Part shown: positions 50,148-59,238 of the stretch, piece after piece
Layout: each line of letters opens with the position of its first letter
Position numbering within the stretch: the stretch's first letter is position 1
From: Saccharospirillaceae bacterium
GTDB taxonomy: Bacteria; Pseudomonadota; Gammaproteobacteria; Pseudomonadales; Oceanobacteraceae
Length of the DNA: 64,000 nt
Assembly: GCA_021208685.1 (NCBI GenBank)
Contig: JAJOJJ010000018.1
Coordinates: forward strand, 84,649-148,648
Direction of reading: 5' to 3'
Translations under genes and position numbers: made by a program
The notes under the pieces: model-generated
What the model was told of the DNA's origin: nothing
The model's input: the letters and a program-made list of their open reading frames with translations, nothing else
Databases searched by the model: none

Positions 50148-50672
50148 ATGTTGGAAGTTTACGAACGCCTTGGCACCCACTGCCATGATCCGGTCAACGC
50201 CACGGTGGTGCTGAATTATGAACAGCGTGACCGTGGCCGCCTGCGCCTGACCAGTACCGACGGTGAAGAAGTGCGCCTGTTTCTGGAGCGCGGCAAGCCC
50301 TTGCTGGTTGGTGAATTTTTACGCACCAGCGATGGCAAAATCGTAAAAATTGAAGGCGCGGAAGAAGACGTCGCCCACGCCAGCTGTGATGACTGGCAGA
50401 CGTTTGCCAAAGCCTGTTATCACCTTGGCAACCGCCATGTAAAAGTGGAAGTGGGTGAACGCTGGTTACGGATAAAACCGGATCATGTGCTGGAAGATAT
50501 GCTGCACTTGCTGGGTTTAATCGTCAGCCATGAACACGCGGTGTTTGTGCCGGAATCCGGTGCGTATGCACCCGGTTATGGTCATTCGCACGGTCATTCG
50601 CACGGCCATGATCATCACCATGACCACCGTCACGATGATGGTCATGAACACGGTGACGATCATGACCACTGA
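50148..50672 (+). CDS. ureE: Urease accessory nickel metallochaperone UreE
   Basis: 174 residues. The N-terminal peptide-binding domain and the C-terminal metal-binding domain (CYHLGNRHVKVEV with the conserved His) are followed by a long His/Asp/Gly tail of about 35 residues (repeats of GHSHGHSH and HDHHHD), which stores several nickel ions. The last codons overlap the ureF start by 11 bp. Confidence 0.95.
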   Translation: MLEVYERLGTHCHDPVNATVVLNYEQRDRGRLRLTSTDGEEVRLFLERGKPLLVGEFLRTSDGKIVKIEGAEEDVAHASCDDWQTFAKACYHLGNRHVKVEVGERWLRIKPDHVLEDMLHLLGLIVSHEHAVFVPESGAYAPGYGHSHGHSHGHDHHHDHRHDDGHEHGDDHDH

Positions 50673-51360
50673 TCACCATGCAGCGCTGACAACGCCGGGG
50701 CTGCTGCGCTTATTGCAGCTGTCCAGCGTCAGTCTGCCGGTGGGAGGTTATGCCTTTTCTCAGGGGCTGGAATACGCCGTGGACATAGGCTGGGTCAGCA
50801 ATATGGCGAAGACCCGCGACTGGATTGCGCTGCAATTGCACGAAACCCAGGCACTGATTGATTTACCGGTATTAAAAGGCGCGATGCAGGCGGTGGCCGA
50901 AGCCGATGAAAAAAGCTGGGAAGGCTGGAACGATTTAATTCTGGCCAGTCGCGAAACCCGCGAATTACGCCTTACGGATACCGCCATGGGTGAAGCGCTG
51001 GTGCGCTTATTAAAGCAGCTGGAGGTTCAGCTGCCGCGCTATGCCAGCGAGGCCGAAGGCGATGTCAGTTTTGTGGCGCTGTATGCGTATCCGGCGGTGC
51101 AGTGGCAAATTCCGTTTGCCGCCGCCGCCAGCGGTCTGACCTTCGCCTGGCTGGAAAATCAGATTGCCGCCGCCACCAAGCTGGTGCCGCTGGGACAGAC
51201 ACAGGCGCAGCAATTATTAAGTGATTTACAGACGCTGATTCCGGCCACCATTCGCACGGCAGAAAGCGTGAATGAAGCAGAAATCGGTGGCTCGTTACCG
51301 GCATTGGCGATTGCCAGTGCGAAACATGAGACACAGTACACACGGCTTTTTCGCTCATGA
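50662..51360 (+). CDS. ureF: Urease accessory protein UreF
   Basis: 232 residues from the ATG at 50662 inside the ureE 3' end; earlier in-frame ATGs read the out-of-frame His-tail codons and are not real. LLQLSSVSLPVGGYAFSQGLEYAVD is the UreF hallmark. It bridges UreD and UreG and controls GTP use during nickel insertion. Confidence 0.94.
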   Translation: MTTDHHAALTTPGLLRLLQLSSVSLPVGGYAFSQGLEYAVDIGWVSNMAKTRDWIALQLHETQALIDLPVLKGAMQAVAEADEKSWEGWNDLILASRETRELRLTDTAMGEALVRLLKQLEVQLPRYASEAEGDVSFVALYAYPAVQWQIPFAAAASGLTFAWLENQIAAATKLVPLGQTQAQQLLSDLQTLIPATIRTAESVNEAEIGGSLPALAIASAKHETQYTRLFRS

Positions 51361-51385
51361 TGGCTATTGGCACGGCTCTGACGTT

Positions 51386-51463
51386 GTTAAAAATATTCGC
51401 AGGATGCTCATGTAAGAAAACGACACTGCGCTCCTTTAAAGATTTTTGCCGCATCGCAGCGGC
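51386..51463. repeat. 78-bp intergenic repeat, copy 1 (ureF-ureG)
   Basis: Shares GTTAAAAAT at its start, GGATGCTCATG 15-18 bp in, ACACTGCGCTCC/GCACTCCGCTCC in the middle and ATTTTTGCC exactly 56 bp from the start with the copy at 52203. GTTAAAAAT and ATTTTTGCC make it weakly palindromic. Confidence 0.75.
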
Positions 51464-51537
51464 CTCAATAACGCCACCATCTGTCGAAAATGCGTTACGG
51501 ACTGAACAACAGAATTAAGAATTCCGGAGAATTCAAT

Positions 51538-52179
51538 ATGAAAAAACAAACTTTACGTGTAGGTGTCGGTGGCCCGGTTGGCTCCGGTAAAACCGCCTTA
51601 TTGCGCTCGCTCTGCTCTGCAATGCGTGATCATTACAATATTGCAGTCGTGACGAACGATATTTATACCAAAGAAGACGCCGAGTTTTTAACCCGTAACG
51701 AAGCGTTGTCAGCCGACCGCATCATGGGCGTGGAAACCGGTGGTTGTCCACACACGGCCATCCGTGAAGATGCCTCGATGAACCTGGCCGCTATCGATGT
51801 TTTAATGAAACGTCATGGCGATCTGGATGTGGTCTTTGTCGAAAGCGGCGGTGATAACCTGAGTGCGACGTTCAGCCCGGAATTATCCGACCTGACCATT
51901 TATGTAATCGACGTATCCGCTGGCGATAAAATTCCGCGTAAAGGTGGCCCGGGCATTACCCGCTCCGATTTGCTGGTGATTAATAAAACCGACCTGGCAC
52001 CGCTGGTCGGTGCCGATCTGGATGTGATGGACCGTGATGCGAAAAAAATGCGTGGCGAACGTCCGTTTGTGTTTTCCAACCTGAAAAAAGCGCAGGGGCT
52101 GGACGATATTATTCAGTTTATTGTGACCGAGGGGATGCTGGAGCAAAAAGTGATTCCACCCGCTAAAGCAGTCGTCTGA
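51538..52179 (+). CDS. ureG: Urease accessory GTPase UreG
   Basis: 213 residues from the ATG at 51538 with GGAG upstream; the frame is open from 51490 without homology. P-loop [14 protein letters not shown] near residue 8, the metal-binding Cys-Pro-His in [15 protein letters not shown], the switch [15 protein letters not shown] and the guanine motif NKTD. It drives nickel delivery by GTP hydrolysis. Flanked by two 78-bp repeats. Confidence 0.97.
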   Translation: MKKQTLRVGVGGPVGSGKTALLRSLCSAMRDHYNIAVVTNDIYTKEDAEFLTRNEALSADRIMGVETGGCPHTAIREDASMNLAAIDVLMKRHGDLDVVFVESGGDNLSATFSPELSDLTIYVIDVSAGDKIPRKGGPGITRSDLLVINKTDLAPLVGADLDVMDRDAKKMRGERPFVFSNLKKAQGLDDIIQFIVTEGMLEQKVIPPAKAVV

Positions 52180-52202
52180 GCTGCTGCGCTTGGTGATACG
52201 GC

Positions 52203-52280
52203 GTTAAAAATGCCTTCGGGATGCTCATGCAGGCCAACTGCACTCCGCTCCCGCCGTTATTTTTGCCTTGTCTCAGCAGC
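52203..52280. repeat. 78-bp intergenic repeat, copy 2 (ureG-hupE)
   Basis: Same length and same internal landmarks as the copy at 51386, in the same orientation, 817 bp apart. It is closer to a full palindrome (GTTAAAAATGCC against the GTTATTTTTGCC end). Confidence 0.75.
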
Positions 52281-52349
52281 GCTCACAACGCTCCGTCAAT
52301 CTGTTTTGTCGGTTATTTAATTTTGTAAAAAACTCCTGAGGAGAATCCT

Positions 52350-52919
52350 ATGAAAAACGTTCTTATCTCTGCCGCTGCTCTGTTGATGCCAGCCGCTGCT
52401 TTCGCTCATACCGGCCATGAAGTATCGGGTTTTTCTGCCGGTGTTGCGCACCCGTTTACCGGGCTGGATCATCTGCTGGCAATGTTGGCGGTGGGTCTGT
52501 GGGCCGCACGCCAGAGCGGTGCCGCACGCTGGGCCACGCCGCTGGCGTTTGTTGCCATGATGGCCGTGGGCGCACTGGCCGGCGCCAGCAGCCTGCAGCT
52601 GCCGTTTACCGAGCTGATGATTGCCGCCTCGGTGGTGGTATTCGGTGCTCTGATTGCCTTTAACCTGAAAAAAGGCGCTCTGGCTGGTGTGTTACTGGCC
52701 GGTGGTTTTGCCTTTTTCCACGGTTTTGCCCACGGCGCGGAAATGCCGGCAATGGGCACTCTGGCCACCTATGGCGCAGGCTTCCTGCTGGCCACCGCAG
52801 CGCTGCATGCTGCGGGCTATGCATTGGCAAGTGCTGGTCACAGCAAAGCGGCAGACATCAGCCGTCGTGTCGCCGGTGCTGCCATTGCCCTGACCGGAGT
52901 TGCTCTGGGTTTTGCCTGA
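52350..52919 (+). CDS. hupE: HupE/UreJ family nickel transporter
   Basis: 189 residues. Signal-like N-terminus, then HTGHEVSGFSAGVAHPFTGLDHLLAM, the conserved metal-binding start of HupE/UreJ, and FFHGFAHGAEMP in the fourth helix. About six membrane segments. The position at the end of the urease operon supports nickel supply for UreC. GAGGAG lies 7 nt before the ATG. Confidence 0.92.
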   Translation: MKNVLISAAALLMPAAAFAHTGHEVSGFSAGVAHPFTGLDHLLAMLAVGLWAARQSGAARWATPLAFVAMMAVGALAGASSLQLPFTELMIAASVVVFGALIAFNLKKGALAGVLLAGGFAFFHGFAHGAEMPAMGTLATYGAGFLLATAALHAAGYALASAGHSKAADISRRVAGAAIALTGVALGFA

Positions 52920-52978
52920 TACGCCAGCCGTCGCCAACAATGACGGCGGTGCTTATACCGTGAAGAACGTTGCCAGTT

Positions 52979-53009
52979 TCTGATAAAGGTGCCCTGCACC
53001 TTTATCAGA
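52979..53009 (+). terminator. Hairpin after the urease operon
   Basis: A perfect 14-bp stem TCTGATAAAGGTGC (52979-52992) with its complement (52996-53009) around a 3-nt loop, 60 bp after hupE. There is no T tract, so it may stabilise the mRNA end rather than terminate. Confidence 0.5.
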
Positions 53010-53154
53010 CAGCGTTCCTCTGTAATGCAACATGAACAGAATCTGACGGCCCGCCACCTGCGAAGAACGGCAACCTTGCTCCAGATCGATAACACTCATC
53101 GGCCTTTCGCTTTACACTGAACCGGTAATCTTATCCGGTGAGAGACTCTGTTTG

Positions 53155-53801
53155 ATGCCATCCAAACCAACCATTCCATTATTATCACCCTCTCAGCTCT
53201 GCTTTATTCGTCTCGACCACTTGATTCCCGATATTCTCATCGAGCTTAAATACGCCAGCCGCGATAATTTTATGGGAGCTGTCGTTGATGGTTATGCGCA
53301 TGCTTGTGCACTGCTCAGCCGCCCGGCAGCCGAAGCCTTGGCCAGGGTGGCAGCAGAATTACGTCAGCAGGATCTGCGGGTAAAAATATTCGATGCTTAT
53401 CGCCCGCAACGGGCGTCGACCATTTTTTACGCTGGGCCAGCAGCGCGGAAGATTTACGGACCAAAGCACGCTTTTACCCTGCACTGGAAAAGCCGCAACT
53501 GTTTGAGCAGGGCTATTTGTTCAGCCACTCTTCGCATTCGCGCGGCAGCACCGTCGATCTGACACTGGTTGACAGCGATGGGCAGGAACTCGATATGGGC
53601 ACCATTTTTGATTTCTTTGGCCCGCAATCCTGGCCGGAGTACCGCGAACTCAGCCCCAGCCAGCGCAGTAACCGTGATGTATTGCAAAGTGTTATGCACC
53701 GTCACGGTTTTATCGGTGTGCGGGAAGAGTGGTGGCACTTTACCCTTGCCAATGAGCCTTACCCGGACCAGTATTTTGATTTTCTGCCAGATGCAGAGTA
53801 A
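53155..53801 (+). pseudogene. D-alanyl-D-alanine dipeptidase (VanX-type), frameshifted
   Basis: The first frame from the ATG at 53155 reads to IFDAYRPQRAS and then loses homology. The second frame continues DHFLRWASSAEDLRTKARF to the stop at 53799-53801. A single missing base near 53425-53432 (TCGACC; one more G would restore reading) accounts for the shift. Zinc ligands are in SSHSRGSTVDLTL (S-x-H-x-x-G-x-x-x-D) and the catalytic Glu/His in EEWWHF. The repaired protein would have 215 residues. The enzyme splits D-Ala-D-Ala in cell-wall recycling. There are no vanA/vanH neighbours, so this is not a resistance cluster. Confidence 0.82.
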
Positions 53802-53899
53802 AGCAATACAATCATACGGCCTTTCCCTGCGGTTATTACTGTGGTTATAAACCGACTGGCAGCCGCCCATGGCACCCAGTATGCTGGGCCATTGCCATT

Positions 53900-55273
53900 A
53901 TGGAAGATAAGGTCATGGTCTCCCCGGAATTTACCAACCGCTGGCGCGGGCTGTTGATTGTTAGCGCCGATATTCTGCTGTTTGTTGTGTTGCTCAACAC
54001 CCTGCCCTTTGCTCCGGCGGTGGTTACCGGGCTGAGTATTCTGGTGTTTATTGCCGTACTGTGGCTGACGGAAGCCATTCATGTTTCGGTGACGGCATTA
54101 CTGGTACCTGTTCTGGCGGTTGGTTTCGGCATTTTTAAGACCCCTCAGGCGCTGAGTAACTTTGCTGATCCGATTATTTTTCTGTTCCTGGGTGGTTTTG
54201 CCCTGGCCTCTGCACTGCATGCGCAAGCGCTTGACCGTGCCATTGCCAATAACGTGCTGAACATTGCCCGTGGTCGTCTGGTGGTCGCGGTGCTGATGAT
54301 GTTTGCCGTATCCGCCGGACTGTCGATGTGGGTCAGTAATACCGCGACCGCGGCCATGATGCTGCCTTTGGTATTGGGTATGCTCAGCCAGCTTGACCGG
54401 GAAAAGCATCACCGCACCTATGTATTTACCCTGCTCGGCGTTGCCTACTGCGCCAGTATCGGCGGTATTGCCACAGTGGTTGGCAGTCCGCCGAATGCCA
54501 TTGCCGCCGCACAAAGTGGCCTGAGTTTTATTGGTTGGATGGCGCTGGCGCTGCCAGTGACGCTGGTGTTATTACCGGTGGCGGTTGGTGTGCTCTATTG
54601 GGTATTAAAGCCCGATCTGAATCAGCGCTTCAGCGTGCAAAAAAGCACCATGATCTGGGATAACAACAAACGTATTACCCTCGCCATTTTTACGATCACC
54701 GTATTGTGCTGGATATTCAGCGCACCGTTAAATGCCTGGCTGGGTGGCCTGGCTGCGTTTGACAGTATTATTGGTATCAGCGCCATTATTGCTCTGGTCG
54801 TCAGTGGCGTAGTGAGCTGGAAAGATATTGAAAAAACCACCGACTGGAGCGTGCTGTTGTTATTCGGTGGCGGCCTGTGCCTCAGTGCCATTTTAAAAGC
54901 CACCGGCACCAGTGAATTTCTGGCGCACAGCATCGGCGATTTTCTTCGTTCCGGCGGTATTCTTATTGCGTTGCTGAGTATCGTGACCTTTGTGGTGTTT
55001 CTGACCGAGTTTGCCAGTAATACCGCCAGCGCTGCGCTCTTGGTGCCGGTGTTTGCGGCCATTGCCGACAGCCTGGGCATCTCGCCCGTTATTCTGTCGG
55101 CGCTCATTGCCATCGCCGCCTCCTGCGCCTTTATGCTGCCGGTCGCCACGCCGCCCAATGCCATCGTATTCGGTACAGGTTATGTGCAGCAAAGCGACAT
55201 GATGCGCGTGGGGCTCTGGCTGAACCTGGCCTGCATTATTGTGCTGACGCTGTTCGCCTGGCTGTTCTGGTAA
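53900..55273 (+). CDS. SLC13/DASS family anion transporter
   Basis: 457 residues, about eleven membrane segments in two inverted repeats. Both sodium/substrate motifs are present: [13 protein letters not shown] near residue 150 and [13 protein letters not shown] near residue 375, each S-N-T. Family members carry di- and tricarboxylates, sulfate or phosphate with sodium; the substrate is not told by sequence. The ATG at 53900 and the one at 53915 are both possible starts; neither has a strong site. Confidence 0.85.
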   Translation: MEDKVMVSPEFTNRWRGLLIVSADILLFVVLLNTLPFAPAVVTGLSILVFIAVLWLTEAIHVSVTALLVPVLAVGFGIFKTPQALSNFADPIIFLFLGGFALASALHAQALDRAIANNVLNIARGRLVVAVLMMFAVSAGLSMWVSNTATAAMMLPLVLGMLSQLDREKHHRTYVFTLLGVAYCASIGGIATVVGSPPNAIAAAQSGLSFIGWMALALPVTLVLLPVAVGVLYWVLKPDLNQRFSVQKSTMIWDNNKRITLAIFTITVLCWIFSAPLNAWLGGLAAFDSIIGISAIIALVVSGVVSWKDIEKTTDWSVLLLFGGGLCLSAILKATGTSEFLAHSIGDFLRSGGILIALLSIVTFVVFLTEFASNTASAALLVPVFAAIADSLGISPVILSALIAIAASCAFMLPVATPPNAIVFGTGYVQQSDMMRVGLWLNLACIIVLTLFAWLFW

Positions 55274-55296
55274 ACCCGTAAAAGCGGATAAAAAAG

Positions 55297-55327
55297 CGGC
55301 TGGCGCCAAAGCACCAGCCGTTTTTTT
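55297..55327. terminator. Bidirectional terminator
   Basis: The stem CGGCTGG/CCAGCCG (55297-55303 and 55314-55320) is followed by seven T residues and preceded by five A, between convergent genes. Confidence 0.85.
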
Positions 55328-55343
55328 GTGCCTGCAAAAATCG

Positions 55344-55814
55344 TCAGGCGCTGGAGGTGCTGTTACCGAAAATCCGTTTCAGCGAGGCATTAATCCAGCT
55401 TTCCTCGCGCTTTAATACCTTTTTAACCACCGGCACATAATCAACGTCCTCATGGCGGATATGCTGAATCAGCCACGCCATTAATGACGTACGCACCCGG
55501 CGGGCGATACCAAACGGATCACGACCGCTGGTCAGCTCTTCCTGCATGCGGGCAATTTTATCTTCAAAGCGGCGATGCACCATCTGGTGCGCACTCAGCA
55601 ATACATAACCCGCCTGATTCATTAATTGCTCTTCAAAGGCAAAGTGATCAAGGGTGTAATCCCGCAGACGCTCCATAACGTCAAAGACTTCATCAACCTC
55701 TTCAGCGCCAATCGCGTGGGTAAGATCATTAATGTATTGCACAATTTGCCGATGCTGAGCATCAATGACCGCTATCCCCAGATTAAGGTCAGCGGACCAC
55801 TCATACCTATCCAT
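55344..55814 (-). CDS. Bacteriohemerythrin
   Basis: 156 residues. The canonical start YEWSADLNLGIAVIDAQHRQIV (first His), LDHFAFEEQLM (HxxxE), SAHQMVHRRF (HxxxH) and IQHIRHEDVDY (HxxxxD) give all di-iron ligands. It binds O2 reversibly and may feed oxygen to enzymes or protect from it. Followed by a shared terminator. Confidence 0.9.
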   Translation of the reverse strand: MDRYEWSADLNLGIAVIDAQHRQIVQYINDLTHAIGAEEVDEVFDVMERLRDYTLDHFAFEEQLMNQAGYVLLSAHQMVHRRFEDKIARMQEELTSGRDPFGIARRVRTSLMAWLIQHIRHEDVDYVPVVKKVLKREESWINASLKRIFGNSTSSA

Positions 55815-56079
55815 AGCCGGAACATCCTGTCGCTGTTGTTTTTATTAATAAACTCCGGCGAGTCTAGAGAAATGACCTGAGAAGAAATTGATCTGAATCA
55901 ATTCACGTACATTTTCAAGGGTTAAATCCACGCACAGTAAAACACCTCTCACATTTACGATTCCTGCCAATTCCCTGCATGACGCCCCCCTCTCACTGCC
56001 CTATGATGCATGCCTGAAAATGGATTTTCTGCATAAACCCTATGCAGAAACACCGGTATAAAAAGACAACGAGGATACT

Positions 56080-56940
56080 ATGAAAGCCTTCTGGACTCTG
56101 TTCACCGCCCTGATGCTTACCTTCGGCCTTGCCAGCACCGCGGATGCCGCACGCTTTGGCTCCGGTGGTTTTGGCAAATCCAAACCTGTACCTTTCCAGC
56201 AGAAAAAAGCCACACCGGATCAGACCCAGAATCAGCAACCGGCCAACAGCGCCCGCCCGGGCAGTGGTCTGGGTAAAGGACTGCTCGGCGGCCTTCTGGC
56301 CGGTGGTCTGTTCGCCTACCTGCTGGGCAGCGGCGCGTTTGAAGGCATTCAGATGATGGATATCCTGCTGCTGGCGCTGGTTGGCTTTGTACTGTTTAAG
56401 TTGCTGCGTGGCCGTGCCGCTCAGCACAATGCGCCACAAAGTGCTTACTCGGCAGCAGGCAATGCTACGCAACAACGCCAGAGCTTTGATATGGGAAATC
56501 TGGCCGACAGTGCTGCTGCCCCGGCCTCTGGCAACAGCGCTGCGTTTGCTGCCGAAAGCAGCATTGATCTGCCAGCCGGTTTTGATCAGCAAGCCTTTAT
56601 TGACGGCGCCTTACAGCACTACCGCGAAGTGCAGGAAGCCTGGAATCAGGGCAACCTCGATACCATTGCCGAATACGTCAGCCCCGATCTCTATGCCGCC
56701 CTCGCTAACCAGCGCAACCGCATGATGGTGCCACCACAAACCGAAGTGCTGGATTTAAGTGCCGACATCGTCGCCGCCGGTCAGACTGGAGAGACCGCCG
56801 AAATCAGCCTGTTGTTTAAAGGCCGCGTACGCGACCTGCTGGAAAAATCCGAAGACGGTATTTTTGATCTCTGGCATCTGGAGCGTGATCTGAGCAAAGA
56901 CAACGCGCCATGGCTGATTGTGGGCATTCAGGCTGAATAA
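56080..56940 (+). CDS. Tim44-like domain protein, exported
   Basis: 286 residues. Signal peptide (MKAFWTLFTALMLTFGLASTADA), a Gly/Gln/Pro-rich spacer with two short hydrophobic segments (LLGGLLAGGLFAYLLGSG and ILLLALVGFVLFKLL), a second spacer, then a C-terminal Tim44/MRP-L45-like domain from about residue 165 (FIDGALQHYREVQEAWNQGN, RVRDLLEKSEDGIFDLWHLERD). Common in proteobacteria with unknown function. GAGGA precedes the ATG. Confidence 0.8.
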   Translation: MKAFWTLFTALMLTFGLASTADAARFGSGGFGKSKPVPFQQKKATPDQTQNQQPANSARPGSGLGKGLLGGLLAGGLFAYLLGSGAFEGIQMMDILLLALVGFVLFKLLRGRAAQHNAPQSAYSAAGNATQQRQSFDMGNLADSAAAPASGNSAAFAAESSIDLPAGFDQQAFIDGALQHYREVQEAWNQGNLDTIAEYVSPDLYAALANQRNRMMVPPQTEVLDLSADIVAAGQTGETAEISLLFKGRVRDLLEKSEDGIFDLWHLERDLSKDNAPWLIVGIQAE

Positions 56941-56991
56941 CAGCGGCGGTTAGTGTGCCGGAACTCCGGTGAATGCTTTTAACCGTTACAG

Positions 56992-57026
56992 AAACAGGGC
57001 AGCACAATGTGTTGCCCTGTTTTTTT
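56992..57026 (+). terminator. Terminator after the Tim44-like gene
   Basis: The 10-bp stem AAACAGGGCA/TGCCCTGTTT (56992-57001 and 57013-57022) is followed by a T tract. Confidence 0.88.
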
Positions 57027-57168
57027 ATGGCTGCAGGAAAGGCAGAAATGAAGGGACGTATCAGAAAAGACCTTAGCCGCGTGGGCGCTTCTGACGGTCC
57101 GAATGACTGGAAAGTACGAAAAGAAAAGGTAATGATACATCCGTGAACGCGGGGCGGAGCCAGATAAA

Positions 57169-57969
57169 ATGCTGTTAGATTACAACCCGACACAAGGTAT
57201 GGTGGCTGACGACCGCGCTTATAATACGCAGCAGGTGTTACCCCCATTAAATCGCTGGATACAATCATACTGGCAACTCAAGGTACCCAAAGGCCGGTTT
57301 TTGTACCATAGCGTACCCGATAACTGTGTTGACTGGATTATCAATCCAGATTGCTTCGATGATAATTTTATTATTCCGCCACTTATTTCATCCTCTTTGT
57401 TTCATATACAGGGGCCAGCATCATTTTTTGGTATTCGCTTTCGCATTCTGGGGCATAACAGCTTAATCTCTGTTCCATTAGGAGAATGGAGCATGGCGGC
57501 GAGTGTAAAAGCAGAAGACTTATTACCCAGCGATATTGTTTATGCCGTATTTGAATCCATTGAAAAAGAGAAATGCTTTGAAGAACGGTGCAACAACCTG
57601 TCGCTGGTGATGCTTTCAGCAATCCGGTTTGCTGACACCGACCCTCGCCTGGCGCTCTTCATCAAATACTGTTACAGAAATTTAAACGTAAACCTACCCG
57701 GTAGCCGGGGTGATGAATTTGGCGTGTCTGAACGCCAGCTCAGGAGACTAACCAAGCAGCATCTTGGACTTCTCCCCAAGGACTTTAACAGAGTACTGAA
57801 ATTTCAGTACACGCTCAAAGCGATGAACTCACCTCAATATAATAAAGTGTACCTCGATCATTATTATGACCAGCCCCACTTCGTTCGTGAATTCAAACGC
57901 TTGTCCGGAGTCACCCCGGCACAGTTTCAATCGATGTCCGTTTTATACAATCAAACAGATCCCGAATGA
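57169..57969 (+). CDS. AraC family transcriptional regulator
   Basis: 266 residues with GGAG upstream. The N-terminal sensor half includes QSYWQLKVPKGRFLYHSVPDNCVDWI, common in AraC proteins with a DUF6597-like sensor. The C-terminal HTH pair ends with the AraC signature YYDQPHFVREFKRLSGVTPAQF. It lies 43 bp before a VOC gene on the same strand and probably controls it. Confidence 0.85.
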   Translation: MLLDYNPTQGMVADDRAYNTQQVLPPLNRWIQSYWQLKVPKGRFLYHSVPDNCVDWIINPDCFDDNFIIPPLISSSLFHIQGPASFFGIRFRILGHNSLISVPLGEWSMAASVKAEDLLPSDIVYAVFESIEKEKCFEERCNNLSLVMLSAIRFADTDPRLALFIKYCYRNLNVNLPGSRGDEFGVSERQLRRLTKQHLGLLPKDFNRVLKFQYTLKAMNSPQYNKVYLDHYYDQPHFVREFKRLSGVTPAQFQSMSVLYNQTDPE

Positions 57970-58012
57970 AAAATAATATGCTCTCCCAATCAACTGCCTG
58001 AGAGTAAAAAAG

Positions 58013-58411
58013 ATGATTGAAACCGATGCGATGTTCCCCGTGATGGTAACGACAAATCTGGACGCGATAAAAGCTTTCTATGAATCTGTCTTTGGATTTA
58101 GCGCTGCTTTCTTTGACCCCGGCTTTTACCTGCATTTGGTATCACCAAACTCAGGTATCCAGCTTGGATTCCTAATGCCTGAACATGCGACTCAACCTGA
58201 GTTTCTCCGGCCACTGATGTCCACGGAGGGATACGTAATCTCACTGGAAGTTAAAGATGCTGCGCAGGCCTATGCTGAAGCCCAGAAAATGAATCTGACC
58301 ATCGCGATGGCTCTGAAAGAAGAAGTCTGGGGGCAGATACATTTTATGCTGCAGGATCCGGGGGGCTTTCGGATTGACGTCGTACAGCATTTACAGACCC
58401 CGGGTAGTTAA
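58013..58411 (+). CDS. VOC family (glyoxalase/bleomycin resistance-like) protein
   Basis: 132 residues with two beta-alpha-beta-beta-beta modules: VMVTTNLDAIKAFYESVFGF at the start and HFMLQDPGGFRIDVVQHL near the end. The metal or ligand residues are not typical of true glyoxalase I, so it may be a binding or small-molecule resistance protein. Paired with the AraC gene. Confidence 0.8.
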   Translation: MIETDAMFPVMVTTNLDAIKAFYESVFGFSAAFFDPGFYLHLVSPNSGIQLGFLMPEHATQPEFLRPLMSTEGYVISLEVKDAAQAYAEAQKMNLTIAMALKEEVWGQIHFMLQDPGGFRIDVVQHLQTPGS

Positions 58412-59205
58412 CCCGTAAGCACCTGACAAAGCTGATTGTCCCCAATCAAACGGACACCGGAGTCGGAATGACAAGGTGTCTGTACCTTTCCATCACCAGA
58501 GGGAGATCAAGCACCGAATCCTCCGGTTCTGAAAACAATCAGAAGAATTACCTTACCCAACAGGAACCAACAACAGGAATATACTTAGCTTAGAGAAAGG
58601 TAGTGTGGGCACTGCCCACCAAAGCCATTGTCGCCTCCTGCCATTTGCAACCAAATCTATCAACAGATTGAACCTCATCCCAAACTTCAGTACTCTCGAA
58701 CCATCGCAGGGAAGCCACCATATCGTACGAACACAGCGTCCGGACACACGCCTTCCCCGCTTACAATGCCGAATGATAAAACGACGCGATTCCTGCCCTG
58801 CGTTTATAAGGACGGGCGGTAGCCTGTCTGGAGAACAAGCACCACCTGAACGATGTTCTCTGCCGAAAAAGCACTGAAAATCACCAAAGCAAAATAATGT
58901 ACAAACAATCCGTATATTTTACTGTTTGCGGAATCTGATGTGCGTTTACGCGCCATGAGCAAAACGCGCATGCGCGGATTGACACCTTCAGACCAGAAAG
59001 AATGGAAGAAAATCAATCACTTAAGATTCTGCGAAAAGTGATAACGCGCAAAGTGTAAAGAGCGACTCAGGGTAAAAACGCGCATGCGCGTTTATATCCT
59101 GACAAAAAAGAAAATAACGATGATTTTTACAGTCCGGACAATGGTTTAGGCTGGGAATCTGAATAAGGGCTTAGGTGTGTTAATGAGCATGCCTACTAAG
59201 AAACT
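58412..59205. other. 794-bp non-coding stretch upstream of the cassette array
   Basis: No supported gene. It holds two copies of the palindrome CGCGCATGCGCG (58965-58976 and 59079-59090), the second inside an 18-bp perfect palindrome with AAA/TTT ends. I found no integrase gene or remnant by reading the short frames. Base composition drops to AT-rich from about 58880 onwards, as in the cassettes that follow. Confidence 0.55.
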
Positions 59206-59238
59206 GTTATGCATACCACTACTAAGGATTAGAGAAGT

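Noticed and set aside
52838..53095. 85-residue minus-strand frame after hupE
   Set aside because: Arg/Cys-rich translation with no family pattern, overlapping the hupE end and a hairpin.
53155..53801. Vancomycin-resistance cluster
   Set aside because: Only a VanX-type dipeptidase is present, with no ligase, dehydrogenase or two-component genes; such dipeptidases are common in Gram-negative cell-wall recycling.
58412..59205. Degraded integrase gene next to the cassette array
   Set aside because: None of the short frames on either strand shows tyrosine-recombinase motifs.
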